Assembly: GCA_022820645.1 (NCBI GenBank)
Contig: JAJEFD010000003.1
Span: 124,001 to 188,000, forward strand
DNA length: 64,000 nt
Direction of reading: 5' to 3'
Origin: Dehalococcoidia bacterium
Lineage (GTDB): Bacteria; Chloroflexota; Dehalococcoidia; Lucifugimonadales; Australimonadaceae
Part shown: piece after piece, positions 33,885-41,673 of the stretch
Position numbering within the stretch: position 1 is the first letter of the stretch
Layout of the letters: every line of letters starts with the position of its first letter
The notes under the pieces: generated by a model
The model's input: the letters and a program-made list of their open reading frames with translations, nothing else
Database searches by the model: none
Told to the model about the DNA's origin: nothing
Position numbers and translations under genes: made by a program

Positions 33885-34787
33885 TCACTCCCACTCAGCG
33901 AAGGCCATCGCGCAGCCGACGCCGGCGAGGTTCCGGTAGCAGGGCTGGTAGTCGATGACCCGTCCCGCGCTATCGCTCGTGGCGGCGGCGATGATCCAGT
34001 TCCTGATCTCGGAGGTCCCGCCGACCAGCACCTCGGGGTCCATCGCCGCCATGTAGTCGAGGTCGTGCGCTTCCACCGCTGCGAGGTAGTCCCGGTCGAT
34101 CTGCTCGTCGATCATCATGTGGGAGAGCCCGCCGGACGCGACGACCACGACGCGCCGGGACTCGTCGAAAGATTCGATGGCCTTTGCGAGGGCGCGTCCG
34201 AAGTCCACGCACCGCCGGGGGGAACTGGTGGGCGGGTAGTACGTGTTCACCATCACCGGAACGATCCGGTAGCGGGCGTCGTCATTCGTAGTATGGAGCG
34301 GGCGGCCGAACGCGTGACCGAGTCCCTGCTCGTGGCGCGTGGCGGTCGACCATGCGGGGTCGAACCCGGAGTCGAGCAGCGAGTCGATAGTCCACCTGGC
34401 TAGGGGGACGTCGACCCGGTACCTCGTGATGGTGTCGGTGAACTCGTCGCCGAGGTGGTAGTGCGAGACCCGTGTGCTCGCGTCCGCCTCGTCGCCGATG
34501 TACACGAGGAACGGCGGCGTGTTGTCCGCGAGGAGGTTCTCGCGCTGGTCGTCCCCGATGAGGACGATAGTGTCCGGCGCGGTCTCGTCGATCCTCGCCC
34601 GGACGGTGTCCATCGCCTTCATGCACGCGTCGTAGCGGCGCTGCATCATGGCCTCCGAGGTCTGCTCGCGCATCCCCGGTTTCTCGGGGGCCATGTCGTC
34701 ACGACGGAGGATGTTGGGCCACAGCTCAGGAGGCACGTAGAGCTGAGGGCCATGCGACATACCGAACCTTCCTACGATGGTTGCCAT
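33885..34787 (-). CDS. Class III extradiol ring-cleavage dioxygenase (LigB-like)
   Basis: 300 residues resembling the LigB/DODA superfamily, Fe(II)-dependent enzymes that open catechol-type rings next to the hydroxyl pair. Likely metal ligands: His in GMSHGPQL (residue 12) and His in GLGHAFGRPL (near residue 157), plus the Glu late in the protein. VVVVASGGLSHMMID (near residue 213) has the conserved active-site His. Start at the ATG behind GAGGAGGAGC. It lies next to the Rieske dioxygenase genes and probably acts on the diol they form. Confidence 0.87.
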   Translation of the reverse strand: MATIVGRFGMSHGPQLYVPPELWPNILRRDDMAPEKPGMREQTSEAMMQRRYDACMKAMDTVRARIDETAPDTIVLIGDDQRENLLADNTPPFLVYIGDEADASTRVSHYHLGDEFTDTITRYRVDVPLARWTIDSLLDSGFDPAWSTATRHEQGLGHAFGRPLHTTNDDARYRIVPVMVNTYYPPTSSPRRCVDFGRALAKAIESFDESRRVVVVASGGLSHMMIDEQIDRDYLAAVEAHDLDYMAAMDPEVLVGGTSEIRNWIIAAATSDSAGRVIDYQPCYRNLAGVGCAMAFAEWE

Positions 34788-34859
34788 TGCTCCTCCTCTC
34801 GCATGAGCCGGATCGGCGCCATTGTAGCCCGCGCAGCCGCGACAGTCCTCGAGCCTGTG

Positions 34860-35771
34860 CTATGCCCGCCCCGCGGAAACGAGGCTCCGCACCATCTCCA
34901 CGGCTCGCGGGACGTCTACTCCGACCGCCACCTTCACCGTCCCGTCTCCGTACCTTGCGATGGTCCGCCCTCGTTCATCCCTGTTCGTCACGACGGATAC
35001 CCGCGCCGGGCGGCACGCCAGGATGTCCGGATCGATCGCCGCCGCCACGGCCAGCGGGTCGTGCAGGTAGAACTCCTGGAGGTCGCTCCGTTCCTGGAAC
35101 CGGTCCGCCAGGATGCGGTTGCCCAACTGAGCTGACTTCGACGTTCCCGCGAACCACCGGGGGCCGCTCCGGCGGTGCATGGACGTCCGGCGAGTCACGT
35201 CTAGGCCGACGAGCGTCACAGGCACTCCCGAAGCGAAGACGGCACTGGCGGCCCAAGGGTCTTCGTGGATGTTGAACTCGGCGTGGGGTGTGACGTTGCC
35301 CGGCACGTCGAATGCCCCGCCCATGACGACTATCTCTGCGAGCGCATCCACGAGGTCCGGGCGGCTCTCCAGCGCGGCGGCAACGTTGGTGAGCGGGCCG
35401 AGCGCGATGACGGTAAGCGGCCCGGCAGACTTCGCGGCACGGTCGCGTATGAGCTCGACCGCGCTCATCCCGTGCGGCCTCAGCGCCGGGGCAGGCAGGC
35501 GAACGCCAAGTCCCTCCGAGCCGTGAACGTGGTACGCGTGGGTGAATGAGCCGCGCAACGGCTCGCCGGCGCCGACCGCCACGGGTATGGCGCTCTGCTT
35601 CCCGTCGAGGTATTCGACCAGCCTGAGCGCGTTGTCGGTCGTGTCCGACAGCGTGGCGTTCCCGCCGACCGTGGTGATGCCCTCAACCTGCAGGTCGGGA
35701 GAGTTCACCGCCATGATGAGCGCGAGGGCGTCGTCGGCCCCGGGGTCGGTATCAACGATGACTGTACGCAT
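34860..35771 (-). CDS. Inosine-uridine preferring nucleoside hydrolase
   Basis: 303 residues. DTDPGADDALALIMA at the N-terminus (residues 6-20) is the Ca2+-binding motif of nucleoside hydrolases; VMGGAFDVPGNVTPHAEFNIHEDPWAA is the second family hallmark (metal Asp and ligand-binding Asn/Glu; segment residues about 147-173). It splits N-glycosidic bonds of nucleosides or, in some paralogues, other ribosides. A carrier gene is not adjacent. Convergent with nothing; divergent from the maleate isomerase-like gene at 35900. Confidence 0.93.
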   Translation of the reverse strand: MRTVIVDTDPGADDALALIMAVNSPDLQVEGITTVGGNATLSDTTDNALRLVEYLDGKQSAIPVAVGAGEPLRGSFTHAYHVHGSEGLGVRLPAPALRPHGMSAVELIRDRAAKSAGPLTVIALGPLTNVAAALESRPDLVDALAEIVVMGGAFDVPGNVTPHAEFNIHEDPWAASAVFASGVPVTLVGLDVTRRTSMHRRSGPRWFAGTSKSAQLGNRILADRFQERSDLQEFYLHDPLAVAAAIDPDILACRPARVSVVTNRDERGRTIARYGDGTVKVAVGVDVPRAVEMVRSLVSAGRA

Positions 35772-35899
35772 ACGCGCGACACTTACTCCGTGGAAGTGGA
35801 GGAGTACGCTATCGTTCCTGAACGCTGGGCGCTATATTCCGATCAGCAGACAGTCTACGGCGGGCAGAGACGTGTTGGGATGGAGAGAGGAGCATCGCC

Positions 35900-36649
35900 A
35901 TGCTTGAACCCATCAACTGGCGCGCGCGTATCGGCCTCATCACTACCAGCGGGCAGCTCATCACCGAGTCCCGGTTCCCGTACCTGGCTCCGAAGGGCGT
36001 CACCTTCCACGTGACGCGCATGATGAACGCGGGCGGAGGCATGGCTGCTCTCATCGAGATGGAGAAGCAGTCCTGGCGCGCCGTGGAAGAACTGTCCACC
36101 GCTCGCGTCACGTCGCTGGGGTACTGCTGCACGGTCAGCGGAGCGCTGCGCGGCCTGCAGGGCGACATCGACTTCTGCCACGAGGTCGAGCAGCGGTACG
36201 GCATCCCCACAACTTCCACCATGCTGGCTGCCGTCGAAGCCCTCAAGACGCTGGGCCTGCAGCGCATCGTGGTCACCAGCCCCTACCTGGAAGATCACCA
36301 CGACTCGGAGCGGGAGTACCTCGCGGAGGCAGGTATCGATGCCTTCAAAATGAAGGGCATGGGCAAGTCCACCAGTAAGGAATTCAGCACCACGCAACCT
36401 CAGGAGGTCTACGACTTCAGCATGGCCCACTGGGACCCTTCCGCCGACGGTTTGTTCGTGAGTTGCATGAACCTCGACGCCATCGCCGTGGCCCAGGACC
36501 TGGAGGAGGCCATCGGCAAGCCTGTGGTCACCTCGCACACCGTGACGCTGTGGCGCACCCTATCCCTCTCGGGCATCGACGACCCCATCGAGGGCCTGGG
36601 GCGTCTGCTGACGATGCCTCGCGTCGGCGCGGTGGCAGCGGCGGTATAG
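35900..36649 (+). CDS. Maleate isomerase / arylmalonate decarboxylase-like protein
   Basis: 249 residues of the Asp/Glu racemase fold. Two cysteine sites in the expected places: GYCCTVSGALRG (near residue 75) and FVSCMNLDAIAVAQDL (near residue 192). In this family paired Cys residues catalyse racemisation, cis-trans isomerisation of maleate, or decarboxylation of malonates. With LigB and Rieske genes nearby, maleate isomerisation at the end of a ring-cleavage route would fit, but this is inference. ATG at 35900 preceded by GAGAGGAG. Confidence 0.83.
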   Translation: MLEPINWRARIGLITTSGQLITESRFPYLAPKGVTFHVTRMMNAGGGMAALIEMEKQSWRAVEELSTARVTSLGYCCTVSGALRGLQGDIDFCHEVEQRYGIPTTSTMLAAVEALKTLGLQRIVVTSPYLEDHHDSEREYLAEAGIDAFKMKGMGKSTSKEFSTTQPQEVYDFSMAHWDPSADGLFVSCMNLDAIAVAQDLEEAIGKPVVTSHTVTLWRTLSLSGIDDPIEGLGRLLTMPRVGAVAAAV

Positions 36650-36698
36650 GCCGCCAGGAGGCTCACCGGACTCGTACGCCACGCCCCGGTGCCGTTCC

Positions 36699-36727
36699 TT
36701 GACACCCGGTTCGAAGATTCCTAGTGT
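36699..36727 (+). promoter_or_regulatory. Promoter of tandem amidohydrolase genes
   Basis: -35 TTGACA (36699-36704), 17-nt spacer, -10 TAGTGT (36722-36727), 29 nt before the ATG at 36757, which also has a GGAGG ribosome site. Good match to a sigma70-type promoter. Confidence 0.65.
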
Positions 36728-36756
36728 GCAGTCGTCGGCAGACGCGGAGGCACGAG

Positions 36757-37926
36757 ATGGCGAAGAACGGTTTCAAGGTTATCGACAGCGACATGCACAT
36801 CATCGAGCCGGTGGACCTCTGGCAACGGTACATCGACCCCGGCTTCAGGGGCGTCGCCCCTATCGGCACTGCGAACAGCGCCTCCGATCTCAACCTCATC
36901 CACCCAGACGGACGCCTCTGGGGACGAGACCCCTTGCGCGCGATGCCTACCGGCCGCCCCGCCGGGCGGAACTCCGAAGAGGTGGAGGAGCGCTACCGCC
37001 CCCACGCCGACCGTGGCTACAGCAACGAGGTTCAGTTGGAGGCGATGGATATCGAGGGCATCGACGTGGCGGTCATCTACCCCAGCCGTGGCCTGCACGC
37101 CCTGGGCGAGCCGGACATGGACCCCACCCTCGCGGCAGCCGTCGCCCGCGCCTACAACGACTGGCTCTTCGACTTCTGCAAGGCAGACCCTCGAAGGCTC
37201 CTGGGCGCGGGCATGATCTCGGTCTTCAACGTGGACGACGCCGTTGCCGAATCGCGACGGGCCGTCAAGGAGTTGGGGTTCCGCTCCGTTTTCCTGAGGC
37301 CAAACATGGTCAACAACCGTCCCTGGCACGACCCGTACTACGAACCCCTCTGGGACACGCTGGAGGAACTCGGTGTGCCGCTTGGCTTCCACGAGGCCAT
37401 CTTCACGGGTCTGCCGGAGGTGGGCTGGCAGTTCGGCCAGAACTTCATGCTGCGCCACACCTTCTGCCACCCGGTGGAGCAGATGCTGTGTGTGGCCAGC
37501 TTCGCCGGTGCAGGCATCTTCGAGCGCCACCCGAACCTCAAGGTGGCGTTCCTGGAGGGGAACTGCAGCTGGCTGCCCTTCTTCCTCTGGCGGCTCGACG
37601 AGCACTGGGAGCAGATGGGGGACGTCTGGGCGCCGGAGCTCACGATGGCCCCGAGCGAGTACTTCAAGCGACAGGGCTATGCATCGGTCGAAGCCGATGA
37701 GGAACCGGTGAAGTACGCCATCGACTGGATGCCGAACCGCAACTTGGTCTTCTCGACCGACTACCCGCACGGCGACTCCAAGTACCCCTACGCGGTCGAC
37801 CGCTTCCTCCGGCTGGGCGCCGGCAACAACGGAGAGAAGCCGGGTATCAGCGATGAAGACAAGCGGAGGATCCTCTGGGACAACTGCGCCGAGCTGTACG
37901 GAATCAAGGAACCGGTAGCCAGCTAA
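36757..37926 (+). CDS. Amidohydrolase-2 family protein, copy 2
   Basis: 389 residues. Entry motif VIDSDMHIIEPVDLW (residues 7-21), mid-barrel His in VPLGFHEAIF (near residue 213), HTFCHPVEQML (near residue 241), and C-terminal STDYPHGDSKYP (near residue 341) with catalytic Asp. A member of the ACMSD/amidohydrolase-2 TIM-barrel group. The ATG at 36757 sits behind GGAGG at about 36746-36750. A second family member starts 36 bp downstream; both probably share the promoter at 36699. Confidence 0.87.
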   Translation: MAKNGFKVIDSDMHIIEPVDLWQRYIDPGFRGVAPIGTANSASDLNLIHPDGRLWGRDPLRAMPTGRPAGRNSEEVEERYRPHADRGYSNEVQLEAMDIEGIDVAVIYPSRGLHALGEPDMDPTLAAAVARAYNDWLFDFCKADPRRLLGAGMISVFNVDDAVAESRRAVKELGFRSVFLRPNMVNNRPWHDPYYEPLWDTLEELGVPLGFHEAIFTGLPEVGWQFGQNFMLRHTFCHPVEQMLCVASFAGAGIFERHPNLKVAFLEGNCSWLPFFLWRLDEHWEQMGDVWAPELTMAPSEYFKRQGYASVEADEEPVKYAIDWMPNRNLVFSTDYPHGDSKYPYAVDRFLRLGAGNNGEKPGISDEDKRRILWDNCAELYGIKEPVAS

Positions 37927-37961
37927 CAACCTGCAGCCAACTCCCGGGACAGGAGAGGGAC

Positions 37962-39314
37962 ATGCCCTACAACAGACAGGGACGGACCAAAGACTTTCCG
38001 GTGTTCGACTGCGACAGTCACATCTTCGAACCCCCTGACGTGTGGGAGAAGTACATCCCGGCCAATCAAAGGGAGTTCGCCAAGTCTCACCTCTACGTTG
38101 ACAACGACCGGGGCATCCGTGTGCTGAACGGCAGGAAGTCGTTCCTGGACCCGCGCACCTTCTCCTACGCGGCCGAGGTCTGGAACCCCACGATAACGAA
38201 GAGTGACATCGGTGCGGTCAGCCCCGAAGACCCCGATTGGGACGAGCGTGTAGGGAGGAACGCCATCACGAGGGACCCCTACGCCCGTCTGCGCGAGATG
38301 GACGCCTGTGGCATCGATCAGGTGATGGTGTTCCCCTCGGCGCCCATGATCCAGATGCCGCTGGTGAAGAACGCAGAGGCTGCGCGCATCTGCGCCCGCG
38401 CCTACAACGACTGGGTCGACGATTACTGCTCAGCTGACAGGCGGCGGCTGTTTCCTTGCGGCATCATCGCCCCTCAGGACGTGGACTTCGCCATCGAGGA
38501 GTTGCGTCGCATCGCCGGGATGGGGTTCAAGGCTGCTGCCGTGCGCCCCATCCTGTCCAATGGGAAGTACCCGACCTTCCCCGAGTACGACCGGCTCTGG
38601 CATGAGTTCGAATCGCTGGGTCTGGCGCTCTGCATGCATACTTTCATCGCGCCCGGCACCATGAGTCTGGAGTTGGCCGAGCGGATAGCGATGGTGCATG
38701 AGGAGGCCGGGATAAGAGACCCTCAGACCTTCGAACCCGAGGTCAGCGCGTATTCCCCCGGCCAGTTCGTACCCAACATCATGGAGGCAATGGGGTCGGC
38801 GGTTCCGTCGCTGGAGCCGCTGAGTTTCGTGGCCGAGGCCATGAACTGGCTGACCATCGTGCTGATGTCGGGCTGGTTGGAGAAGTTCCCCCGGCTCCGG
38901 GTGGCCGTGCTTGAGTCCAACGCGTCCTGGCTCCCGCTGGTGCTGGAGAAGGCTGAGGGTTTTCTGGATCTCCACCGGCACGTCCTTGAGCGGGCGAACC
39001 TGAAGATCGGCGACCCGGAAGAAGTCTTCAACCGGCAGTGCTTCATCGGATTCGAGGCCGATGAAGACCCGGTGCTCCGCCTGTGGGACATGTACGAGAA
39101 CGTGGGGATATGGGCCTCGGACATGCCGCACCATGACGCGATGGATGCCTGGGAAGCCATCGACCGCATGAACCGGTGCGGTGTGCCGCAGGCCGCCCAG
39201 CTGAAGTTCCTCGGGGGCAACGCCTGTCGGTTGTACGGCATCGAACAGCAGCTGTTCGTCACCGAGGCGCCAGCGGAGTACACGCCCCGGAAGCTGCCGC
39301 GCATCCTCTCGTAG
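37962..39314 (+). CDS. Amidohydrolase-2 family protein, copy 3
   Basis: 450 residues, longer than its neighbours. Entry motif VFDCDSHIFEPPDVW (residues 12-26); mid-barrel His in LALCMHTFIAPG (near residue 226); and C-terminal ASDMPHHDAMDAW (near residue 386), where the usual DYPH is replaced by DMPH. An insertion around residues 240-270 (GIRDPQTFEPEVSAYSPGQ) is not in copies 1 and 2. ATG behind GGAGAGGG. It is the second gene of a tandem pair, perhaps acting on a related intermediate or as a hetero-oligomer partner. Confidence 0.85.
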   Translation: MPYNRQGRTKDFPVFDCDSHIFEPPDVWEKYIPANQREFAKSHLYVDNDRGIRVLNGRKSFLDPRTFSYAAEVWNPTITKSDIGAVSPEDPDWDERVGRNAITRDPYARLREMDACGIDQVMVFPSAPMIQMPLVKNAEAARICARAYNDWVDDYCSADRRRLFPCGIIAPQDVDFAIEELRRIAGMGFKAAAVRPILSNGKYPTFPEYDRLWHEFESLGLALCMHTFIAPGTMSLELAERIAMVHEEAGIRDPQTFEPEVSAYSPGQFVPNIMEAMGSAVPSLEPLSFVAEAMNWLTIVLMSGWLEKFPRLRVAVLESNASWLPLVLEKAEGFLDLHRHVLERANLKIGDPEEVFNRQCFIGFEADEDPVLRLWDMYENVGIWASDMPHHDAMDAWEAIDRMNRCGVPQAAQLKFLGGNACRLYGIEQQLFVTEAPAEYTPRKLPRILS

Positions 39315-39320
39315 CCGCAG

Positions 39321-40247
39321 CTAGCCGGTGCTCTGCGCTCCCTCGCTCCGCTCGGAGAAGTCGATGCCCGCGGCTTCTTCCTGAAGCTTCAACAGGGCCG
39401 CAGTGCTCTGCCGGCCCCAGCCGCGCACCATCCCCTCGACCATGTACTGCTCGACTAGGGCGGCTATCGGCATCGGCACGTCGAGCTCGCGCGCGACGTC
39501 CATCGCCAGTCCGACGTCTTTCCGGGAGAGCGCCAGCGTGAAGGTCGCCGGAGCGTCGGAGGGCGGCTCGGATACGGCCCTGGCGAAGGACTCCCTGAGC
39601 TGGTGCATCTGCGTGTCCAGTCCCCAATACATGCACTCCCAGAGGGTCGACGGGTCGACGCCGGCCTTCGCCCCCAGCACCAACCCCTCGCCGATAGCCA
39701 GGCCGATCCCGCGACGGACCAGGTTGTGGGCCAGCTTGATGTACGTTCCCGTTCCCAACTCACCGGTGTACACGACCGTGTCCGAGAAGGCGTCCAGCAC
39801 CGGCTTCACGCGGTCATACGCGGCCCGGCCTCCGCTGGCCAGCACCTGTACGCTTCGTTCCCGGATGCCTCCCTTCCCCACGATCAGGGGCGCGTCCAGC
39901 ACTTCGACGCCCTTCGCGCGGAACGCCGCCCCGATCCTGCGGATCGTGTTGGGGTGGCTGCTCGTCAGGTCGACGTAGACCTTTCCGCTTCCGATGCCTG
40001 CCATGAGCCCACCGGAGCCCAGAGCAACCAGTTCCACTTCCTTCGGGCTGGGAAGCGACGTCACGATGACGTCCGATCCTTCGGCTACCTCCGCAGGCGT
40101 GGCGCCGAAACGCGCGCCCGATTCCAGGAGCGGGCGAGTCGCCTCTTCGTGGAGGTCGTTGACGATCAGCGGGTAGCCGGCCGCGCCGATGTTCGCGGCG
40201 ATGGCGCCGCCCATATTCCCCAGCCCGATAAACCCAACGGTCTCCAT
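39321..40247 (-). CDS. 3-hydroxyisobutyrate dehydrogenase family protein
   Basis: 308 residues. Rossmann domain with VGFIGLGNMGGAIAANI (residues 4-20); substrate site DAPLIVGKGG (near residue 116); catalytic Lys in GTYIKLAHNLVRRG (near residue 171). This beta-hydroxyacid dehydrogenase group oxidises 3-hydroxy acids with NAD(P). The usual DAPVSGG substrate motif appears altered to DAPLIVGK, hinting at a changed substrate. It lies 12 bp after an epimerase gene in the same direction. Confidence 0.88.
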   Translation of the reverse strand: METVGFIGLGNMGGAIAANIGAAGYPLIVNDLHEEATRPLLESGARFGATPAEVAEGSDVIVTSLPSPKEVELVALGSGGLMAGIGSGKVYVDLTSSHPNTIRRIGAAFRAKGVEVLDAPLIVGKGGIRERSVQVLASGGRAAYDRVKPVLDAFSDTVVYTGELGTGTYIKLAHNLVRRGIGLAIGEGLVLGAKAGVDPSTLWECMYWGLDTQMHQLRESFARAVSEPPSDAPATFTLALSRKDVGLAMDVARELDVPMPIAALVEQYMVEGMVRGWGRQSTAALLKLQEEAAGIDFSERSEGAQSTG

Positions 40248-40259
40248 GGCGCCCCCTCT

Positions 40260-41198
40260 CTACCGGTTCCGGGTCAACTCCCCGGCCAGGTCCTTCAGTC
40301 CCTCCGTCAGGTCGTAAGCACTCCGGTAGCCCATCTCTTCCTGCAGACGGAGGATGCTCAGGGGCTGGGTCCGGTCGGGGGTGTAGTTCATGCTCCCACC
40401 CTCCACAGGCCGCACCTCCACGCCGGGGAGCGCGGTTTGGAAAGCCTCCACCACGTGCTCCACTTTGGACAGCACCCCGCTGCCGAGGTTGAAGACCCGG
40501 CTGTCGAGCGGCTTCTCGCAGAGCAGGGCCACGCCCAGGGCCACGTCTTTCGCGTAGACGTAGTCGTTGGACCCGAAGAGCCGGGAGTCCACTTCGACGG
40601 GGCCGCCCTGAAGGCCGGTCTCCATCAGCCGGTGCAGGACCTCGCCGATCAGGTCTCCTCCCGTGTAATGGCCGAACCCATACACCTGGGCGAACCGCGC
40701 GGTCGCGACCTCCAGCCCGTAGTGGTCGGCGTAGCCCTGGAGGATCACTTCACAGGCCAGCTTGCTGGCCCTGTAGAACGCGTTGCTGACGACCGGGTAG
40801 TCCTCGGTAACCGGAGACGTTGGCCGCAGCCCCCACTGGTATACGCCGAACGTGCTGGCGAATATCAGCCGTCCCGCGCCGGTCAGCCGGGCGGCTTCGG
40901 CCACGGCGATGGCGCCCCCGATGTTGGCGCCGAGACCAGCGTAGGGCCGTTGGGCGAGACGGTCGCCGATCACATAGGCGGTGTGGACTACGGCGTCCGT
41001 CCGCTCCTGCTGCATGGTCTCGACCAGCGCCGGGAGGTCCCGCACGTCTCCCCGGACCACCGGCAGGTCGCCTGCCACCCTGCGGATGTAGTCCTCACTG
41101 GGAGAGACGTCGTAGAGGGCGGCTCGATGCCCGCGCTCCGATAACGTTCGCGCAACGTGGCATCCGACCAGACCTGCACCCGTGATCAAGATGTTCAT
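40260..41198 (-). CDS. NAD-dependent epimerase/dehydratase (extended SDR)
   Basis: 312 residues. Glycine-rich ITGAGLVGCHVARTL near residue 4 binds NAD(H), the catalytic Tyr-Lys pair is in FYRASKLACE (YxxxK near residue 143), and STFGVYQ supplies the conserved Ser/Thr. It belongs to the sugar-nucleotide epimerase/dehydratase-like extended SDR group; in this neighbourhood it could act on a non-sugar substrate. Starts at ATG 41198; the HIBADH-type gene follows 12 bp later. Confidence 0.88.
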   Translation of the reverse strand: MNILITGAGLVGCHVARTLSERGHRAALYDVSPSEDYIRRVAGDLPVVRGDVRDLPALVETMQQERTDAVVHTAYVIGDRLAQRPYAGLGANIGGAIAVAEAARLTGAGRLIFASTFGVYQWGLRPTSPVTEDYPVVSNAFYRASKLACEVILQGYADHYGLEVATARFAQVYGFGHYTGGDLIGEVLHRLMETGLQGGPVEVDSRLFGSNDYVYAKDVALGVALLCEKPLDSRVFNLGSGVLSKVEHVVEAFQTALPGVEVRPVEGGSMNYTPDRTQPLSILRLQEEMGYRSAYDLTEGLKDLAGELTRNR

Positions 41199-41242
41199 TC
41201 CGCTGTCCTCACGGCTCCGCGACGCTGCTGGCGCCAGCCCTG

Positions 41243-41575
41243 TCAGGCCGGATGAGGCGAGCGGTCGATGATGACCCAGCGCTCTACGATCCGGCCGTCG
41301 ACGATGCGGAGGACCTCCACGCCCCGGGGCATGCGCATCACCACCTTGTCGTCCTCGGCGATGAGGTCCTCAATCTCTATATGGAAGTCCGGGCGCTTGC
41401 GGAGGTTGACCACGAGGTCGCGGATGCCCTCCCTGCCTATCGCGGGGCCGAAAGCGCTGGAGTTGAAGACGTCCCTGAAGTCGGGGGCGATGAGCTCGTC
41501 GATGAGGTCGAGCCTGCCCTGGTTCTCCACCTCCTCGTAGAAGCGTCGAACGATCTCCTTGTTCGTGGCGGACAT
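41243..41575 (-). CDS. SnoaL-like / ester cyclase family protein
   Basis: 110 residues. The start NKEIVRRFYEEVENQGRLDLIDELIAPDF and the GREGIRDLVVNLRKRPDFHIEIEDLIAEDDKVVMRM run (kept short: FYEEVENQG, DLIDELIAPDF, DDKVVMRM) are typical of the SnoaL/NTF2-like cone fold. Such small proteins isomerise or cyclise polyketide-like compounds, or bind ligands. ATG preceded by GGGAGGG. Probable third gene of the minus-strand cluster with the epimerase and dehydrogenase, although a 44-bp gap separates them. Confidence 0.8.
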   Translation of the reverse strand: MSATNKEIVRRFYEEVENQGRLDLIDELIAPDFRDVFNSSAFGPAIGREGIRDLVVNLRKRPDFHIEIEDLIAEDDKVVMRMPRGVEVLRIVDGRIVERWVIIDRSPHPA

Positions 41576-41673
41576 CGGGGTCCCTCCCGTTAGGTGGTAT
41601 CTCCGAGGCTGTCTCTGGGGGGATGCTAGGAGCCGCTCCCGGGAGCGTCAAGGTTGGTGCTTGCCCTGCCACG

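Noticed and set aside
35833-35838. TATATT as a -10 box for the maleate isomerase-like gene.
   Set aside because: No -35 at suitable distance and it lies about 60 nt before a gene with a normal ribosome site; evidence too weak.
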